A stretch of DNA of 64,000 bases from Clostridia bacterium (GCA_900755895.1 CAAEIG010000241.1:1-64000), one strand, 5' to 3'. Counted from the stretch's first letter, positions 52,864-61,810 are shown. Made by a program: numbers and translations. The notes: generated from the letters alone by a model not told the origin.

Positions 52864-54081
52864 ATGGCAGAGTTTCAAAAGATCCCCATGAAAACACCTC
52901 TGGTGGAGATGGACGGCGACGAAATGACCCGTGTGATCTGGAAAATGATCAAGGACATTCTGCTGCTCCCCTATGTGGACCTCAACACCGAATATTATGA
53001 CCTTGGCCTGGAAAATCGGGACAAGACAGACGATCAGGTGACCGTGGATTCCGCGATTGCCACCAAGAAATACGGTGTGGCAGTCAAATGCGCAACCATC
53101 ACTCCCAACGCTGCTCGTGTGGAAGAGTACCATCTGAAAGAGATGTGGAAATCCCCCAACGGCACTATCCGTGCCATTTTGGACGGCACCGTGTTCCGCA
53201 CCCCCATTTTGGTGCGCGGCATCACTCCCTTTATTCCTGGCTGGAAAAAGCCCATCACCATTGCCCGTCACGCTTACGGTGATGTCTACAAGAACACCGA
53301 GGCCCAGGTACCTGCTGGAGCCAAGGCGGAACTGCTTGTCACCAAGGACGATGGCACTCAGGAAACCTACTTGATTCATCAGTTTGACGGTCCCGGCATC
53401 ATCCAGGGCGTCCACAACACTGACAAGAGCATCGAAAGCTTTGCGCGTTCCTGCTTTAACTTTGCATTGGACTCCAAACAGGATCTGTGGTTTGCCACCA
53501 AGGATACCATCTCCAAAAAATACGATCATCGGTTTAAGGATATCTTCCAGGAGATTTACGATCAAGAGTATACGGAGAAGTTCCAAAAGGCCGGCATCGA
53601 ATACTTCTACACCTTGATCGATGACGCTGTGGCCCGTGTCATCCGCAGCGAAGGCGGTTACATTTGGGCTTGCAAGAACTATGATGGCGATGTGATGAGC
53701 GACATGGTCGCTACTGCTTTCGGCTCTCTTGCCATGATGACCTCCGTCCTGGTAGCTCCCGACGGCACTTGCGAATATGAGGCTGCTCACGGCACCGTAC
53801 AGCGCCACTATTACAAATACCTGAAGGGCGAGACCACCTCCACCAACTCTGTGGCAACTATCTTCGCCTGGACCGGCGCCCTGCGCAAGCGCGGTGAGCT
53901 GGACGGCAACGATGCCTTGGTGGATTTCGCCAACAAGCTGGAAGCTGCCACCATTTCTACCATTGAGAGTGGTGTTATGACCGGAGATCTGGCTGCCATG
54001 TCCACCCTGCCTGAGATCCACAAGGCTGATACGGAAGGTTTCCTCCGCGCAATCGACGAAAACCTTCGGCAAATGTTGTGA
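52864..54081 (+). CDS. icd: Isocitrate dehydrogenase (NADP-dependent, eukaryote-like class)
   Basis: Oxidative decarboxylation of isocitrate to 2-oxoglutarate, giving NADPH. The 405-residue product has MDGDEMTRVIWKMIKD, the substrate loop NGTIRAILDGTVFRTPI and IARHAYGDVYK, plus AAHGTVQRHYY at the NADP site. These are marks of the eukaryotic-type homodimer. ATG 52864 has AAAGGAGA nine nt upstream; the frame is open to 52795 inside acn. It follows acn and precedes rex. Confidence 0.97.
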   Translation: MAEFQKIPMKTPLVEMDGDEMTRVIWKMIKDILLLPYVDLNTEYYDLGLENRDKTDDQVTVDSAIATKKYGVAVKCATITPNAARVEEYHLKEMWKSPNGTIRAILDGTVFRTPILVRGITPFIPGWKKPITIARHAYGDVYKNTEAQVPAGAKAELLVTKDDGTQETYLIHQFDGPGIIQGVHNTDKSIESFARSCFNFALDSKQDLWFATKDTISKKYDHRFKDIFQEIYDQEYTEKFQKAGIEYFYTLIDDAVARVIRSEGGYIWACKNYDGDVMSDMVATAFGSLAMMTSVLVAPDGTCEYEAAHGTVQRHYYKYLKGETTSTNSVATIFAWTGALRKRGELDGNDALVDFANKLEAATISTIESGVMTGDLAAMSTLPEIHKADTEGFLRAIDENLRQML

Positions 54082-54119
54082 TCCGTTTTGAAAATTTGTT
54101 CAACAGGAAGTAACCGTAA

Positions 54120-54785
54120 ATGAACCCTAAAAAACAGAACGTCTCCATGTCGGTGATCCGCCGCCTGCCCCGGTATTACCGCTTTCTTAGCGAATTGGGC
54201 AAGAAGGGCGAAACCCGCATCTCCTCCAAAGAGCTCTCTGAAAAGATGGGCTTCACTGCCTCTCAAATCCGTCAGGATTTCAACTGCTTTGGAGGCTTTG
54301 GACAACAGGGGTACGGCTATAACGTGCCTCAGCTCTGCGGGGAAATCGAAAAGATCCTGGGCATTCAAAAGCGCTATCCCTGTATCCTGATTGGCGCTGG
54401 TAACCTGGGCAAAGCTATTGCAGGCCACATGCCTTTTGAACAGCTGGGCTTTTCCTTGATTGGAGTGTTTGATAACGCCAAGCGAGTCATCGGCGGTAAA
54501 ATTAACGATCTGGAAATTCTGGATTACGCCACAGTGGAGCAGTTCTATCAGGAACACCATCCCATGATGGCCATTCTCTGCATTCCCCAGGAACAGGTGG
54601 GAGCAGTCTCTGACAAGCTCTATGACCTTGGCATCCACGTCTTCTGGAATTTCAGCCACGATGACATCACTATGAAACACCCGGACGCCATTGTGGAGAA
54701 TGTCCACATGAATGACAGCATGATGATTCTCTCCTACAAGCTCTCCCAAGTGGAGGAACAGCAAGAGACTGAAAAAGAGGAATAA
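54120..54785 (+). CDS. rex: Redox-sensing transcriptional repressor Rex
   Basis: Binds DNA when NADH/NAD is low and releases it when NADH is high, controlling fermentation genes. The winged-helix N-terminus (SEKMGFTASQIRQDFNCFGG), the Rossmann motif LIGAGNLGKAIAG and the domain-swap helix at the C-terminus are intact in 221 residues. It follows icd by 38 nt with AGGAAG before the ATG, so acn-icd-rex may share a transcript. No clear Rex operator was recognised. Confidence 0.96.
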   Translation: MNPKKQNVSMSVIRRLPRYYRFLSELGKKGETRISSKELSEKMGFTASQIRQDFNCFGGFGQQGYGYNVPQLCGEIEKILGIQKRYPCILIGAGNLGKAIAGHMPFEQLGFSLIGVFDNAKRVIGGKINDLEILDYATVEQFYQEHHPMMAILCIPQEQVGAVSDKLYDLGIHVFWNFSHDDITMKHPDAIVENVHMNDSMMILSYKLSQVEEQQETEKEE

Positions 54786-54797
54786 GCACCTAAACAA

Positions 54798-54832
54798 AAA
54801 GCCCCGGAGATAGACTCTCCGGGGTTTTCTTT
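54798..54832. terminator. Bidirectional terminator between rex and the cyclophilin gene
   Basis: AAAAAGCCCCGGAGA-tagac-TCTCCGGGGTTTTC, with A and T runs on the two sides, between convergent genes. Confidence 0.93.
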
Positions 54833-54848
54833 CGTTCTATGGAATTTT

Positions 54849-55691
54849 TCACCCTTCGTAGGCGACGATCTCAACAGACTGGATCACCATGTCTTCCACA
54901 GGCTTATCACTGCCGTCCGTATCCACCTGAGAAAGAGCGTACACGTTTTCCATTCCCTCAAACACCTGGGCAAAGACTGTGTGCCCAGTGCCTGCAGTGG
55001 AGTAGTACCCATCCAAGCTGGGGTTACCGCCCTCTTCCTCATAGAGCTTTTTGTACTTGTCGTTGACCTTGCTCATGTCAACGGTGTTGACGCCCATAGC
55101 GTCGTAGGTTTCCGCATTTTCTTTATACTGGTCATAGACCTGCTGGAAATAATCCCAATCTGAGGTCATGCCGCCAGTGGCATTGATAAAGAACTGGCTG
55201 CCATTGGTGTTGGCTCCCGAGTTTGCCATGGAAACTGACCCGTCAATGTTCAACAGATTCTTATTGAACTCATCGGCAAAGGCCTCTCCCCAGACGCTCT
55301 CTCCCCCGGTGCCATTCCCGTTGGGATCGCCGCCTTGGATCATGAAGTTTTCGATCACGCGATGGAAGGTCAACCCGTCGTAATACCCCTGCAAGGCATG
55401 AAGTTTAAAATTGTACACGGTTTTCGGAGCTTCATCCGGGAAAAAGCGTAGCTTGATCACCTCTCCCGTCTCCATAGTGATAACGGCAATTTCCTCGCCC
55501 TCCTCAGGCATCTCCAGCTGATATCCAATGGCCTTTCCATTTTCCTTTGGAGTCAACTGGTCCTGGGAGACCAGGGTATCCTCTGTCCCGATCACTGTGG
55601 TGGCAGGAGTGGCTTCACCAGTGTTACCACAAGCACAGAGCAGACAGGCACACAGCAGGGCACTAATCCCTGCTAGAATCTTTTGCTTCAT
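54849..55691 (-). CDS. Cyclophilin-type peptidyl-prolyl isomerase lipoprotein
   Basis: A 280-residue secreted lipoprotein. ATG 55691 gives the signal peptide KQKILAGISALLCACLLCAC with the lipobox ending in C20. The cyclophilin core (FHRVIENFMIQGGDPNGNG, SQFFINATGG and GHTVFAQVFEGMENV) is present. It probably aids folding of proteins outside the membrane. A longer frame to 55733 has no ribosome site. It is monocistronic, with its own promoter. Confidence 0.93.
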   Translation of the reverse strand: MKQKILAGISALLCACLLCACGNTGEATPATTVIGTEDTLVSQDQLTPKENGKAIGYQLEMPEEGEEIAVITMETGEVIKLRFFPDEAPKTVYNFKLHALQGYYDGLTFHRVIENFMIQGGDPNGNGTGGESVWGEAFADEFNKNLLNIDGSVSMANSGANTNGSQFFINATGGMTSDWDYFQQVYDQYKENAETYDAMGVNTVDMSKVNDKYKKLYEEEGGNPSLDGYYSTAGTGHTVFAQVFEGMENVYALSQVDTDGSDKPVEDMVIQSVEIVAYEG

Positions 55692-55731
55692 GATGTTCAA
55701 TTCCTTTCTCTCGCAAGTTGCGTCGCGTATC

Positions 55732-55760
55732 ATTTTACCTTATGGGCGGGAAATATGCAA
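55732..55760 (-). promoter_or_regulatory. Promoter of the cyclophilin lipoprotein gene
   Basis: TTGCAT (55755-55760) and TAAAAT (55732-55737), 17 bp apart on the minus strand. About 40 nt separate it from the ATG. Confidence 0.7.
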
Positions 55761-55854
55761 CCTCTCCCCGGCATTTTCCCAGGACTGCCGCCATATAGAT
55801 GTTTGTACCACTACACAGGAAGGGCCGGGAGCCCAGAGAAAGGAAGAACGGAAA

Positions 55855-56781
55855 ATGCGGTTTCATCCAGAAGGACATCTGCTAGACACCTTTGAGAACC
55901 GGGCCTCGCTGCAGACGCCCGCTTCCTTGGCGGAGGCCATGCGGGACGGGAAGATCTTGGAGGCCAAAGCTTCCATGTGTGACAGCAAGCACAATTTGAT
56001 CGTAGATCTGAAATTCATGCGGGGGCTGATCCCCCGGGAGGAGGGCGCATTGGGGATTCGGGAGGGCGCTGTGCGGGATATCGCCATCCTCTCCCGGGTC
56101 AACCGTCCAGTATGCTTTGTGGTGCAGGATTTCATCCGGGACGAATACGGCAGGATCACCGCATTGCTCTCCCGGAGAGCCGCCCAAGAAAAATGCAGGG
56201 ATGAATTCATCTGCTCCCTCTCCCCAGGAGATGTCATCGACGCCAGAGTCACTCACATTGAACCATTCGGCGTATTTGCAGACATCGGCTGCGGGATTGT
56301 ATCCCTGCTGCCCATCGACTCCATCTCCGTCTCACGCATCGAACATCCTCGAGAGCGCTTTTTGGTGGGAATGGATATCCGTGCGGTTGTAAAAAGTCGA
56401 GAGCGCAGCCGCGTCACCCTGACCCACAAGGAATTGCTGGGAACCTGGGAGGAAAACGCCAAAAAGTTCCGACCGGGTGAAACTGTGGGAGGAATCATTC
56501 GCAGTGTGGAGAGCTATGGCGTTTTTGTGGAGCTGGCTCCCAATCTGGCAGGATTGGCTGAGATTAAAGAGAATATCTATCCCGGTCAACAGGCCAGCGT
56601 GTTTATCAAAAGTATTCTCCCCACTCGGATGAAGGTAAAACTGATTATCATTGAAACCTTTGACCCGGAACCGAAACGACCCTCTCCCCCAGAATACTTC
56701 TTTCAGGGCGATCACATGGATGAATTTATCTACTCGCCCCCTCAATGCGAAAAACATATTGCCACCTGCTTCAAACGGTAA
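55855..56781 (+). CDS. Protein with two S1 RNA-binding domains
   Basis: A 308-residue cytosolic protein. The first S1 domain is GDVIDARVTHIEPFGVFADI (near residues 125-195) and the second GGIIRSVESYGVFVELAPN (near 212-280). The N-terminal 120 residues have no motif I recognise. S1-pair proteins of this size are often linked to translation or stress. ATG 55855, with GAAAGGA ten nt before, is preferred; the open frame to 55528 would run through the antisense cyclophilin gene. Confidence 0.8.
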   Translation: MRFHPEGHLLDTFENRASLQTPASLAEAMRDGKILEAKASMCDSKHNLIVDLKFMRGLIPREEGALGIREGAVRDIAILSRVNRPVCFVVQDFIRDEYGRITALLSRRAAQEKCRDEFICSLSPGDVIDARVTHIEPFGVFADIGCGIVSLLPIDSISVSRIEHPRERFLVGMDIRAVVKSRERSRVTLTHKELLGTWEENAKKFRPGETVGGIIRSVESYGVFVELAPNLAGLAEIKENIYPGQQASVFIKSILPTRMKVKLIIIETFDPEPKRPSPPEYFFQGDHMDEFIYSPPQCEKHIATCFKR

Positions 56782-56787
56782 AAAGCG

Positions 56788-56828
56788 AAAGCGCCCGGTC
56801 CCAGGAGTAATCCCAGGATCGGGCGCTT
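56788..56828. terminator. Terminator hairpin between the S1 gene and clpC
   Basis: AAGCGCCCG...CGGGCGCTT with a partly paired interior, flanked by A-rich and T-containing sides, between the convergent S1-domain gene and clpC. Confidence 0.8.
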
Positions 56829-56869
56829 CTATATATAACTTTCTCCTTACATCTTTTCCTCAGTACCCA

Positions 56870-59380
56870 TTATTCGTCAGTGGAGCTTTGGGAAGGTTCC
56901 TCAACAGAAGTTTCCGGAGCCGGCTCAAAGACGAATTTATCATCGCGATAATCGCAGGAATATGCCTTATTTGCAGTGACAGCACCTTCCAGCATCTTTT
57001 CAGAGATGGGATCCTCCACCTGGTTCTGAATCACTCTGCGCAAAGGACGAGCACCATAGCTGGGATCGTATCCTTTCTCTGCCACAGCTGCCACTGCCGC
57101 ATCGGTGAAGCTCATGGTGATATCCATCTCCTCCAGCTTGCGCTGCAGAGTGGAAAGCATCTTTTGAGCAATCTTCTGAGTGTCCTCTTTTGTGAGTTTA
57201 TGGAACACAATGATGTCGTCCACACGGTTCAGGAACTCAGGACGGAACAGAGCTTTCAGTTCACTGGTGACCAGTTCCTTCGTCTTTTCGAAGTCGGCCT
57301 CCTCCGAAGCGCTCTGGGATTCCTCTTGGCTAAATCCCAGGCTTTTCTGCTTTTCTGTGATGAGCCGAGCTCCCACGTTGGAGGTCATGATGATCACGGT
57401 GTTCTTAAAGTCCACAGTTTTCCCCTGGGAATCCGTCACACGGCCATCTTCCAAAATCTGCAGCAGAATGTTGAACACATCCGGATGGGCCTTTTCGATC
57501 TCATCAAACAGCACCACAGAGTAGGGCTTGGTGCGCACAGCCTCGGTCAACTGACCACCTTCGTCATAGCCCACATATCCAGGAGGAGAACCCACCAGCC
57601 GGGAGACTGTATGCTTCTCCATATACTCGGACATATCAAAGCGAACCATGGCCTTCTCGTCGCCGAACATGGCCTCAGCCAGAGCCTTGCAGAGCTCCGT
57701 CTTGCCCACACCAGTGGGGCCAAGGAAGATGAACGAGCCAATAGGACGGTTCTTATCTTTCAAGCCCACACGACCCCGGCGGATAGCCTTGGCAATGGCA
57801 GAGACTGCTTCCTCCTGACCAATGACACGCTGATGCAAGGTGTCCTCCAGACGCAGCAGGCGCTGGCTCTCCTCTTCGGTCAGCTGAGTCACCGGAACAC
57901 CGGTCCACATGGACACAATATCCGCAATGTCACCGGACACCACCACACTGTTGCTGCGTTCGTTCTTAGCAGACCACTCATCCTTGGCACGCTCCAGTTT
58001 TTCCTGCAGCTCCTTTTCCTTATCCCGCAGGGAGGCAGCCCGCTCGAAGTCCTGGGCGTTGACTGCAGCCGCTTTATCAATCTCAATATCTTTCACCTGT
58101 TTTTCTAGATCCTGCAAATCGGCAGGTGCAGTGAAAGTACGCAGACGGACACGGGAGGCAGCCTCGTCAATGAGGTCAATCGCCTTATCGGGCAGGTAAC
58201 GGTCCGCGATATACCGGGCGGACAGCTTCACAGCGGCGTCAATGGCCTCATCGGTAATGGTCACCTTATGGTGAGCCTCATAGCGATCCTTCAGACCTTT
58301 CAAGATCTGCACAGCCTCTTCCTCAGAAGGCTCGCCCACCATGACAGGCTGGAATCGACGCTCCAACGCGGCATCCTTCTCAATGTGCTTGCGGTACTCG
58401 TTGATGGTAGTTGCGCCAATCACCTGGAAATCGCCCCTAGCCAAAGCGGGCTTCAAGATGTTGGCAGCGTCTGCCGAACCTTCCGCAGCGCCAGCACCGA
58501 TAATCGTATGCAGCTCATCAATGAAGAGGATGATGTTGCCGTCAGCTTTTACCTCGTCAATTGCGGACTTGATCCGCTCCTCAAAGTCTCCACGATACTT
58601 GGTGCCAGCCACCATTCCGGTGAGATCCAACGAGATCAACCGTTTATTCTTCAGCAGCTCGGGGACCTCGCCCGCCTGGATTTTCAGAGCCAATCCCTCT
58701 GCCACAGCAGTTTTGCCCACACCGGGCTCGCCGATCAGCACGGGATTGTTCTTAGTGCGGCGGCACAGAATTTGGATCACACGTTCAATCTCATTCTGCC
58801 GTCCGATCACAGGGTCAATCTTGTTTTGAGCAGCCAGCTTGGTCAGATCCCGTCCGAATTGCTCCAACGCTTTGCCGTTGCCCTGGGAAGCCTCCTCCCC
58901 TGCGCCGGGTCTGGATTCTCCCTGCTTGGAAAAGCTGGTGTTATTGAGCATTGCGGACAGCTCTCCCAAAATCTGCCGGGGATCCGCCCCCAGAATCTCC
59001 AAGAACCGCATGGCGTAGCTCTGGCCATCCTCAATGATGGCAATGAGCAAATGCTCTGTCCCTACATAGGCGTTGTGCAACTGTGCGCCTGCCACTGCGG
59101 CCACCTGAAGAATCCTCTTGGTCCTGGGCGTGAAATCCTCCGGGGAAAGAGACGTAGGCTCCCCAGTGCCGATTCGCTCTTGAATGAGCTTCTCATAATT
59201 TTCAGCGGTGACACCCAATTTGTTCAACACGGTATATGCCACTCCGGACCCCTCTTTCAAAAGGCCCAGCATCACATGTTCACTGCCCACATAATCATGA
59301 CCCAGCTCCTGAGCAGAGGAGATTGCCAGGTTCATGGCATTGTTTGCTTTTTCGGTAAATCCTTTAAAACGGAAAGTCAT
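56870..59380 (-). CDS. clpC: ATP-dependent Clp protease ATP-binding subunit ClpC
   Basis: Hsp100 unfoldase partner of ClpP; it degrades McsB-phosphorylated proteins. Visible are an N-terminal double repeat (NLAISSAQELGHDYVGSEHV), two AAA modules with Walker A GEPGVGKTAVAEG (near 222) and GPTGVGKTELCKA (near 558), a UVR-like middle domain (near 453), a ClpP loop KSLGFSQEES and an acidic C-terminal tail. 836 residues. Last gene of ctsR-mcsA-mcsB-clpC, 6 nt after mcsB. Confidence 0.97.
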   Translation of the reverse strand: MTFRFKGFTEKANNAMNLAISSAQELGHDYVGSEHVMLGLLKEGSGVAYTVLNKLGVTAENYEKLIQERIGTGEPTSLSPEDFTPRTKRILQVAAVAGAQLHNAYVGTEHLLIAIIEDGQSYAMRFLEILGADPRQILGELSAMLNNTSFSKQGESRPGAGEEASQGNGKALEQFGRDLTKLAAQNKIDPVIGRQNEIERVIQILCRRTKNNPVLIGEPGVGKTAVAEGLALKIQAGEVPELLKNKRLISLDLTGMVAGTKYRGDFEERIKSAIDEVKADGNIILFIDELHTIIGAGAAEGSADAANILKPALARGDFQVIGATTINEYRKHIEKDAALERRFQPVMVGEPSEEEAVQILKGLKDRYEAHHKVTITDEAIDAAVKLSARYIADRYLPDKAIDLIDEAASRVRLRTFTAPADLQDLEKQVKDIEIDKAAAVNAQDFERAASLRDKEKELQEKLERAKDEWSAKNERSNSVVVSGDIADIVSMWTGVPVTQLTEEESQRLLRLEDTLHQRVIGQEEAVSAIAKAIRRGRVGLKDKNRPIGSFIFLGPTGVGKTELCKALAEAMFGDEKAMVRFDMSEYMEKHTVSRLVGSPPGYVGYDEGGQLTEAVRTKPYSVVLFDEIEKAHPDVFNILLQILEDGRVTDSQGKTVDFKNTVIIMTSNVGARLITEKQKSLGFSQEESQSASEEADFEKTKELVTSELKALFRPEFLNRVDDIIVFHKLTKEDTQKIAQKMLSTLQRKLEEMDITMSFTDAAVAAVAEKGYDPSYGARPLRRVIQNQVEDPISEKMLEGAVTANKAYSCDYRDDKFVFEPAPETSVEEPSQSSTDE

Positions 59381-59386
59381 ACATAC

Positions 59387-60427
59387 TCACTCCTTTATCT
59401 TAGCGCAGACTTCTCGGACCATATCAGCCCGCAAAACATCTCGCTGGTTTTGATCTAACTGTTTGCCGGACTTGGCCATCAGGGTAGCAGGCTGAACATT
59501 GACCATCAAAGCATTTAGCTCCTCGGTGTTCAGTCCCTTCAGCAGTCCTGTGGACAAGCCAAAACGAATCAGGGAAAGCAGTTCCATAAATTCACTGCTG
59601 GAAAGCACCCGGGCTGATTTCAATGTGCCCGCGGCTCGGTCTATCTTATCCTGCCAGGTGATGGACTGGCTCATCTGACTCCTGGCTTTGCGTTCCTCCT
59701 CCATCAGCTGAACTGTGATGGAACGCAAATTTTCAATGGCCTCATTTTCACTAAGGCCCAATGTGATCTGATTGGAAAGCTGATACAAGCCCCCCACAAT
59801 CTGACTGCCCTCGCCGTAAGTACCTCGCAGGGTTAATCCCAGTTTTGAGAGGTTGGAGGCGATACGGGGCATTACTCCGTTCTCCGTCAATGCGGGTAAA
59901 TGCAGCATCACGGATGCCCGCATACCTGTACCCAGGTTGGTAGGGCATTGGGTCAAGTAACCAAACTCCGGATCGTACGCAAAGTCCAAGGACTCACTGA
60001 GCAGGGTGTCGATACGGTCAGCGGTCTCGGCAGCCTCTTTGAGGGACATGCCTTCCCGCAACACCTGGATGCGCAGGTGATCCTCTTCGTTAATCATGAT
60101 GGAAATGCTCTCATCCTCTGAGATGAGCACTGCCTTGCCCCGCCGGTCTGCAATAAACTCCGGGCTGACAATGTGCCGTTCCACCAAGGAGACGGCCTCC
60201 TCCTCCGATGCACTTTCCAGAGGGAGAAAACGAAACTCCTTGGACAGAATACTATTGCCGGAAAGCAGGGCGTCTTTGACCTTTTGCTCCACAGCCTCTC
60301 TCTGCTTGACAGTTGCTCTGCTGGGGAAGGGATACTGTTTTAAGTTTCTGGCAAGCCGAACGCGGGTGCTGCAGACTACATCGCTGCAGCTGCCGGCCTT
60401 CTCATACCATTTTGCTGTTTCAGTCAT
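59387..60427 (-). CDS. mcsB: Protein arginine kinase McsB
   Basis: Phosphorylates arginine residues on misfolded proteins as a ClpCP degradation tag. It has the phosphagen-kinase fold: VVCSTRVRLARNLKQYPF at the start, EDHLRIQVLREG, CPTNLGTGMRASVMLHLP and AGTLKSARVLSSSE near the C-terminus. ATG 60427 has GGAG five nt upstream and overlaps mcsA by 8 nt, giving 346 residues; a frame extension to 60490 is inside mcsA. Confidence 0.96.
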   Translation of the reverse strand: MTETAKWYEKAGSCSDVVCSTRVRLARNLKQYPFPSRATVKQREAVEQKVKDALLSGNSILSKEFRFLPLESASEEEAVSLVERHIVSPEFIADRRGKAVLISEDESISIMINEEDHLRIQVLREGMSLKEAAETADRIDTLLSESLDFAYDPEFGYLTQCPTNLGTGMRASVMLHLPALTENGVMPRIASNLSKLGLTLRGTYGEGSQIVGGLYQLSNQITLGLSENEAIENLRSITVQLMEEERKARSQMSQSITWQDKIDRAAGTLKSARVLSSSEFMELLSLIRFGLSTGLLKGLNTEELNALMVNVQPATLMAKSGKQLDQNQRDVLRADMVREVCAKIKE

Positions 60428-60935
60428 GGTTCTCCATCTCCTTGATCTGGTCACGCAGTACAGCGGCCTGTTCAAAATCTTCATTGGCAATGGCCTGTTT
60501 CAACAGGCGCCGTTTCTCATCCAAGGGTGATTCCCGTACCGGCATCATCTGATGCTCTCCTCCGGTAATCCGCAGAGCGGACCCGCCGGGGACTTTGCCC
60601 TTATGGCGAGCGGTACCATGAATGCGCTGGATCACAGGAAGCAGTTGCCTGCGGAAGGTTTGATAGCAGTCCGCACAGCCGATCTTTCCGGACTGGGTGA
60701 TCTCGTCGAAACTGACCCCGCAGGTGGGACAGCGAGTCACCTGGCTTTCGGGAATATCGTTTCCGATAAATCCCCCCAGCAGATTGCCAAAGTCCATCCC
60801 CCAACTGGAGAAGATATTGCCATAGCCTTTTTGCTTTGCGCAATCCGGACAGAGATGGTACTCGGTCAACTTGCCGTTCACAATGGTCTTTATATGAGTA
60901 GTAGCGGTCTTTTTGCCGCAGGATTGACACAGCAT
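60420..60935 (-). CDS. mcsA: McsA, activator of McsB with UVR motif
   Basis: A 171-residue zinc protein that activates McsB. Four Cys pairs are visible (CQSCGKK, CPDCAKQ, CPTCGVS, CADCYQT), followed by a C-terminal UVR helix (LLKQAIANEDFEQAAVLRDQ). This is exactly the family layout. It lies 12 nt after ctsR. Confidence 0.95.
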   Translation of the reverse strand: MLCQSCGKKTATTHIKTIVNGKLTEYHLCPDCAKQKGYGNIFSSWGMDFGNLLGGFIGNDIPESQVTRCPTCGVSFDEITQSGKIGCADCYQTFRRQLLPVIQRIHGTARHKGKVPGGSALRITGGEHQMMPVRESPLDEKRRLLKQAIANEDFEQAAVLRDQIKEMENHD

Positions 60936-60947
60936 AACGATTCCTCC

Positions 60948-61400
60948 TTATGTTCTAGTAGCCAACAACATGTTCTTATAGATTGCTGCACGCACCATAT
61001 CTCGAATCTCTTTGGGCACAGCAGATAACGAATGCTCAGAGCAGGCGGCGCGAATCAGCCCGGCGGACGATTCATCCAGCATACCATTTTGCAGCAGATT
61101 ACCTGTCATAGCACGAGCTGTGGCGGCATCTAGACTATCCCCAACGCTATTGACAATATGCATGATCATATCGTTTTTGGAAAGCCGCATCCGTGTGATG
61201 CGAATATACCCACCGCCTCCCCGACGGCTCTCTACAATATAACCTTGCTCCGGGGTAAACCGGGAAGTCAATACATAATTGATCTGGCTGGGAACACAAC
61301 CGAGATAATTTGCCAACTCATTCCGCTGAATCTCAGCAGTGCCATCTGCCTGGTTTAGTAGGTCTAAAATATATTGTGCAACACTGTCACTGATACGCAT
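60948..61400 (-). CDS. ctsR: Class III stress gene repressor CtsR
   Basis: A dimeric winged-helix repressor of clp genes, inactivated by heat. ISDSVAQYILDLLNQADG and ELANYLGCVPSQINYVLTS-RFTPEQGYIVESRRGGGGYI (the glycine-rich wing that senses heat) are intact in 150 residues. An operator for CtsR overlaps its own transcription start, showing autoregulation. Confidence 0.97.
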   Translation of the reverse strand: MRISDSVAQYILDLLNQADGTAEIQRNELANYLGCVPSQINYVLTSRFTPEQGYIVESRRGGGGYIRITRMRLSKNDMIMHIVNSVGDSLDAATARAMTGNLLQNGMLDESSAGLIRAACSEHSLSAVPKEIRDMVRAAIYKNMLLATRT

Positions 61401-61438
61401 ATCCTTTCACCACTCCCTCAAAGGCTCTTTAGTTTGCC

Positions 61439-61455
61439 TTTGACTTTCTTTGACT
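61439..61455 (-). promoter_or_regulatory. CtsR operator
   Basis: Direct heptad repeat AGTCAAA-GAA-AGTCAAA on the minus strand, an exact match to the CtsR box pattern (RGTCAAA-NAN-RGTCAAA). It spans the predicted transcription start. A further half-site GGTCAAA lies at 61470-61476 inside the promoter spacer. Confidence 0.93.
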
Positions 61456-61458
61456 TTA

Positions 61459-61486
61459 ATTATACGCTATTTGACCTTCCTGTCAA
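61459..61486 (-). promoter_or_regulatory. Promoter of ctsR-mcsA-mcsB-clpC
   Basis: TTGACA (61481-61486) and TATAAT (61459-61464), with a 16-bp spacer on the minus strand. Both hexamers are consensus. Confidence 0.92.
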
Positions 61487-61599
61487 TTCGATGCATTCCT
61501 GTATGTTTTAGAATAAATCTTTTTTTCTTTAAATATCTCTTGATTTCAAGTTTTTTGAAACGAATTTAATGTTTTAAAATCAAATTTAAAGAATCTGCT

Positions 61600-61628
61600 G
61601 TAACACTTTTTTTCTGGCGCCATAAGAT
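61600..61628 (+). promoter_or_regulatory. Possible promoter of the Cys-rich peptide gene
   Basis: GTAACA (61600-61605) and TAAGAT (61623-61628), 17 bp apart. The -35 is weak, so an alternative sigma factor is possible. The rest of 61487-61599 is AT-rich without visible features. Confidence 0.45.
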
Positions 61629-61658
61629 AGAGTGTAATTCGAAAGGAGGCAATCTTCC

Positions 61659-61799
61659 ATGTGTAACGGTAACTGCACTTGGCTCATCATCATCCTCATC
61701 CTGCTGTGCTGCTGCGGCGGCAACGGTTTCGGCTTCGGTGGCTGCGGCGCTAGCACCAATAGCGATTGCGGCTGCGGCAACTGCGGCTGCGGCTGCTAA
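61659..61799 (+). CDS. Small Cys/Gly-rich membrane-associated peptide (46 aa)
   Basis: AAAGGAGG lies 8-9 nt before ATG 61659. The peptide has a polar start (MCNGNCTW), a hydrophobic run LIIILILL (9-16), a CCC triplet (17-19), a Gly/Phe stretch and a terminal CGCGNCGCGC; 11 of 46 residues are Cys. Peptides of this shape in clostridia carry the name chorion-class high-cysteine (HCB) protein from memory; function is unknown. It is too short for ordinary gene calling and is followed by a strong terminator. The antisense Ala-rich frame is a shadow. Confidence 0.8.
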   Translation: MCNGNCTWLIIILILLCCCGGNGFGFGGCGASTNSDCGCGNCGCGC

Positions 61800-61810
61800 A
61801 GCCTGACCTC

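Noticed and set aside
52810..54072. 420-codon antisense frame opposite icd
   Set aside because: Shadow of icd on the other strand; no motif and no promoter.
54081..54119. Possible Rex operator (TTGAA-aatttg-TTCAA) before rex
   Set aside because: It is only a short imperfect inverted repeat and does not match the usual TTGTGAA/TTCACAA spacing closely.
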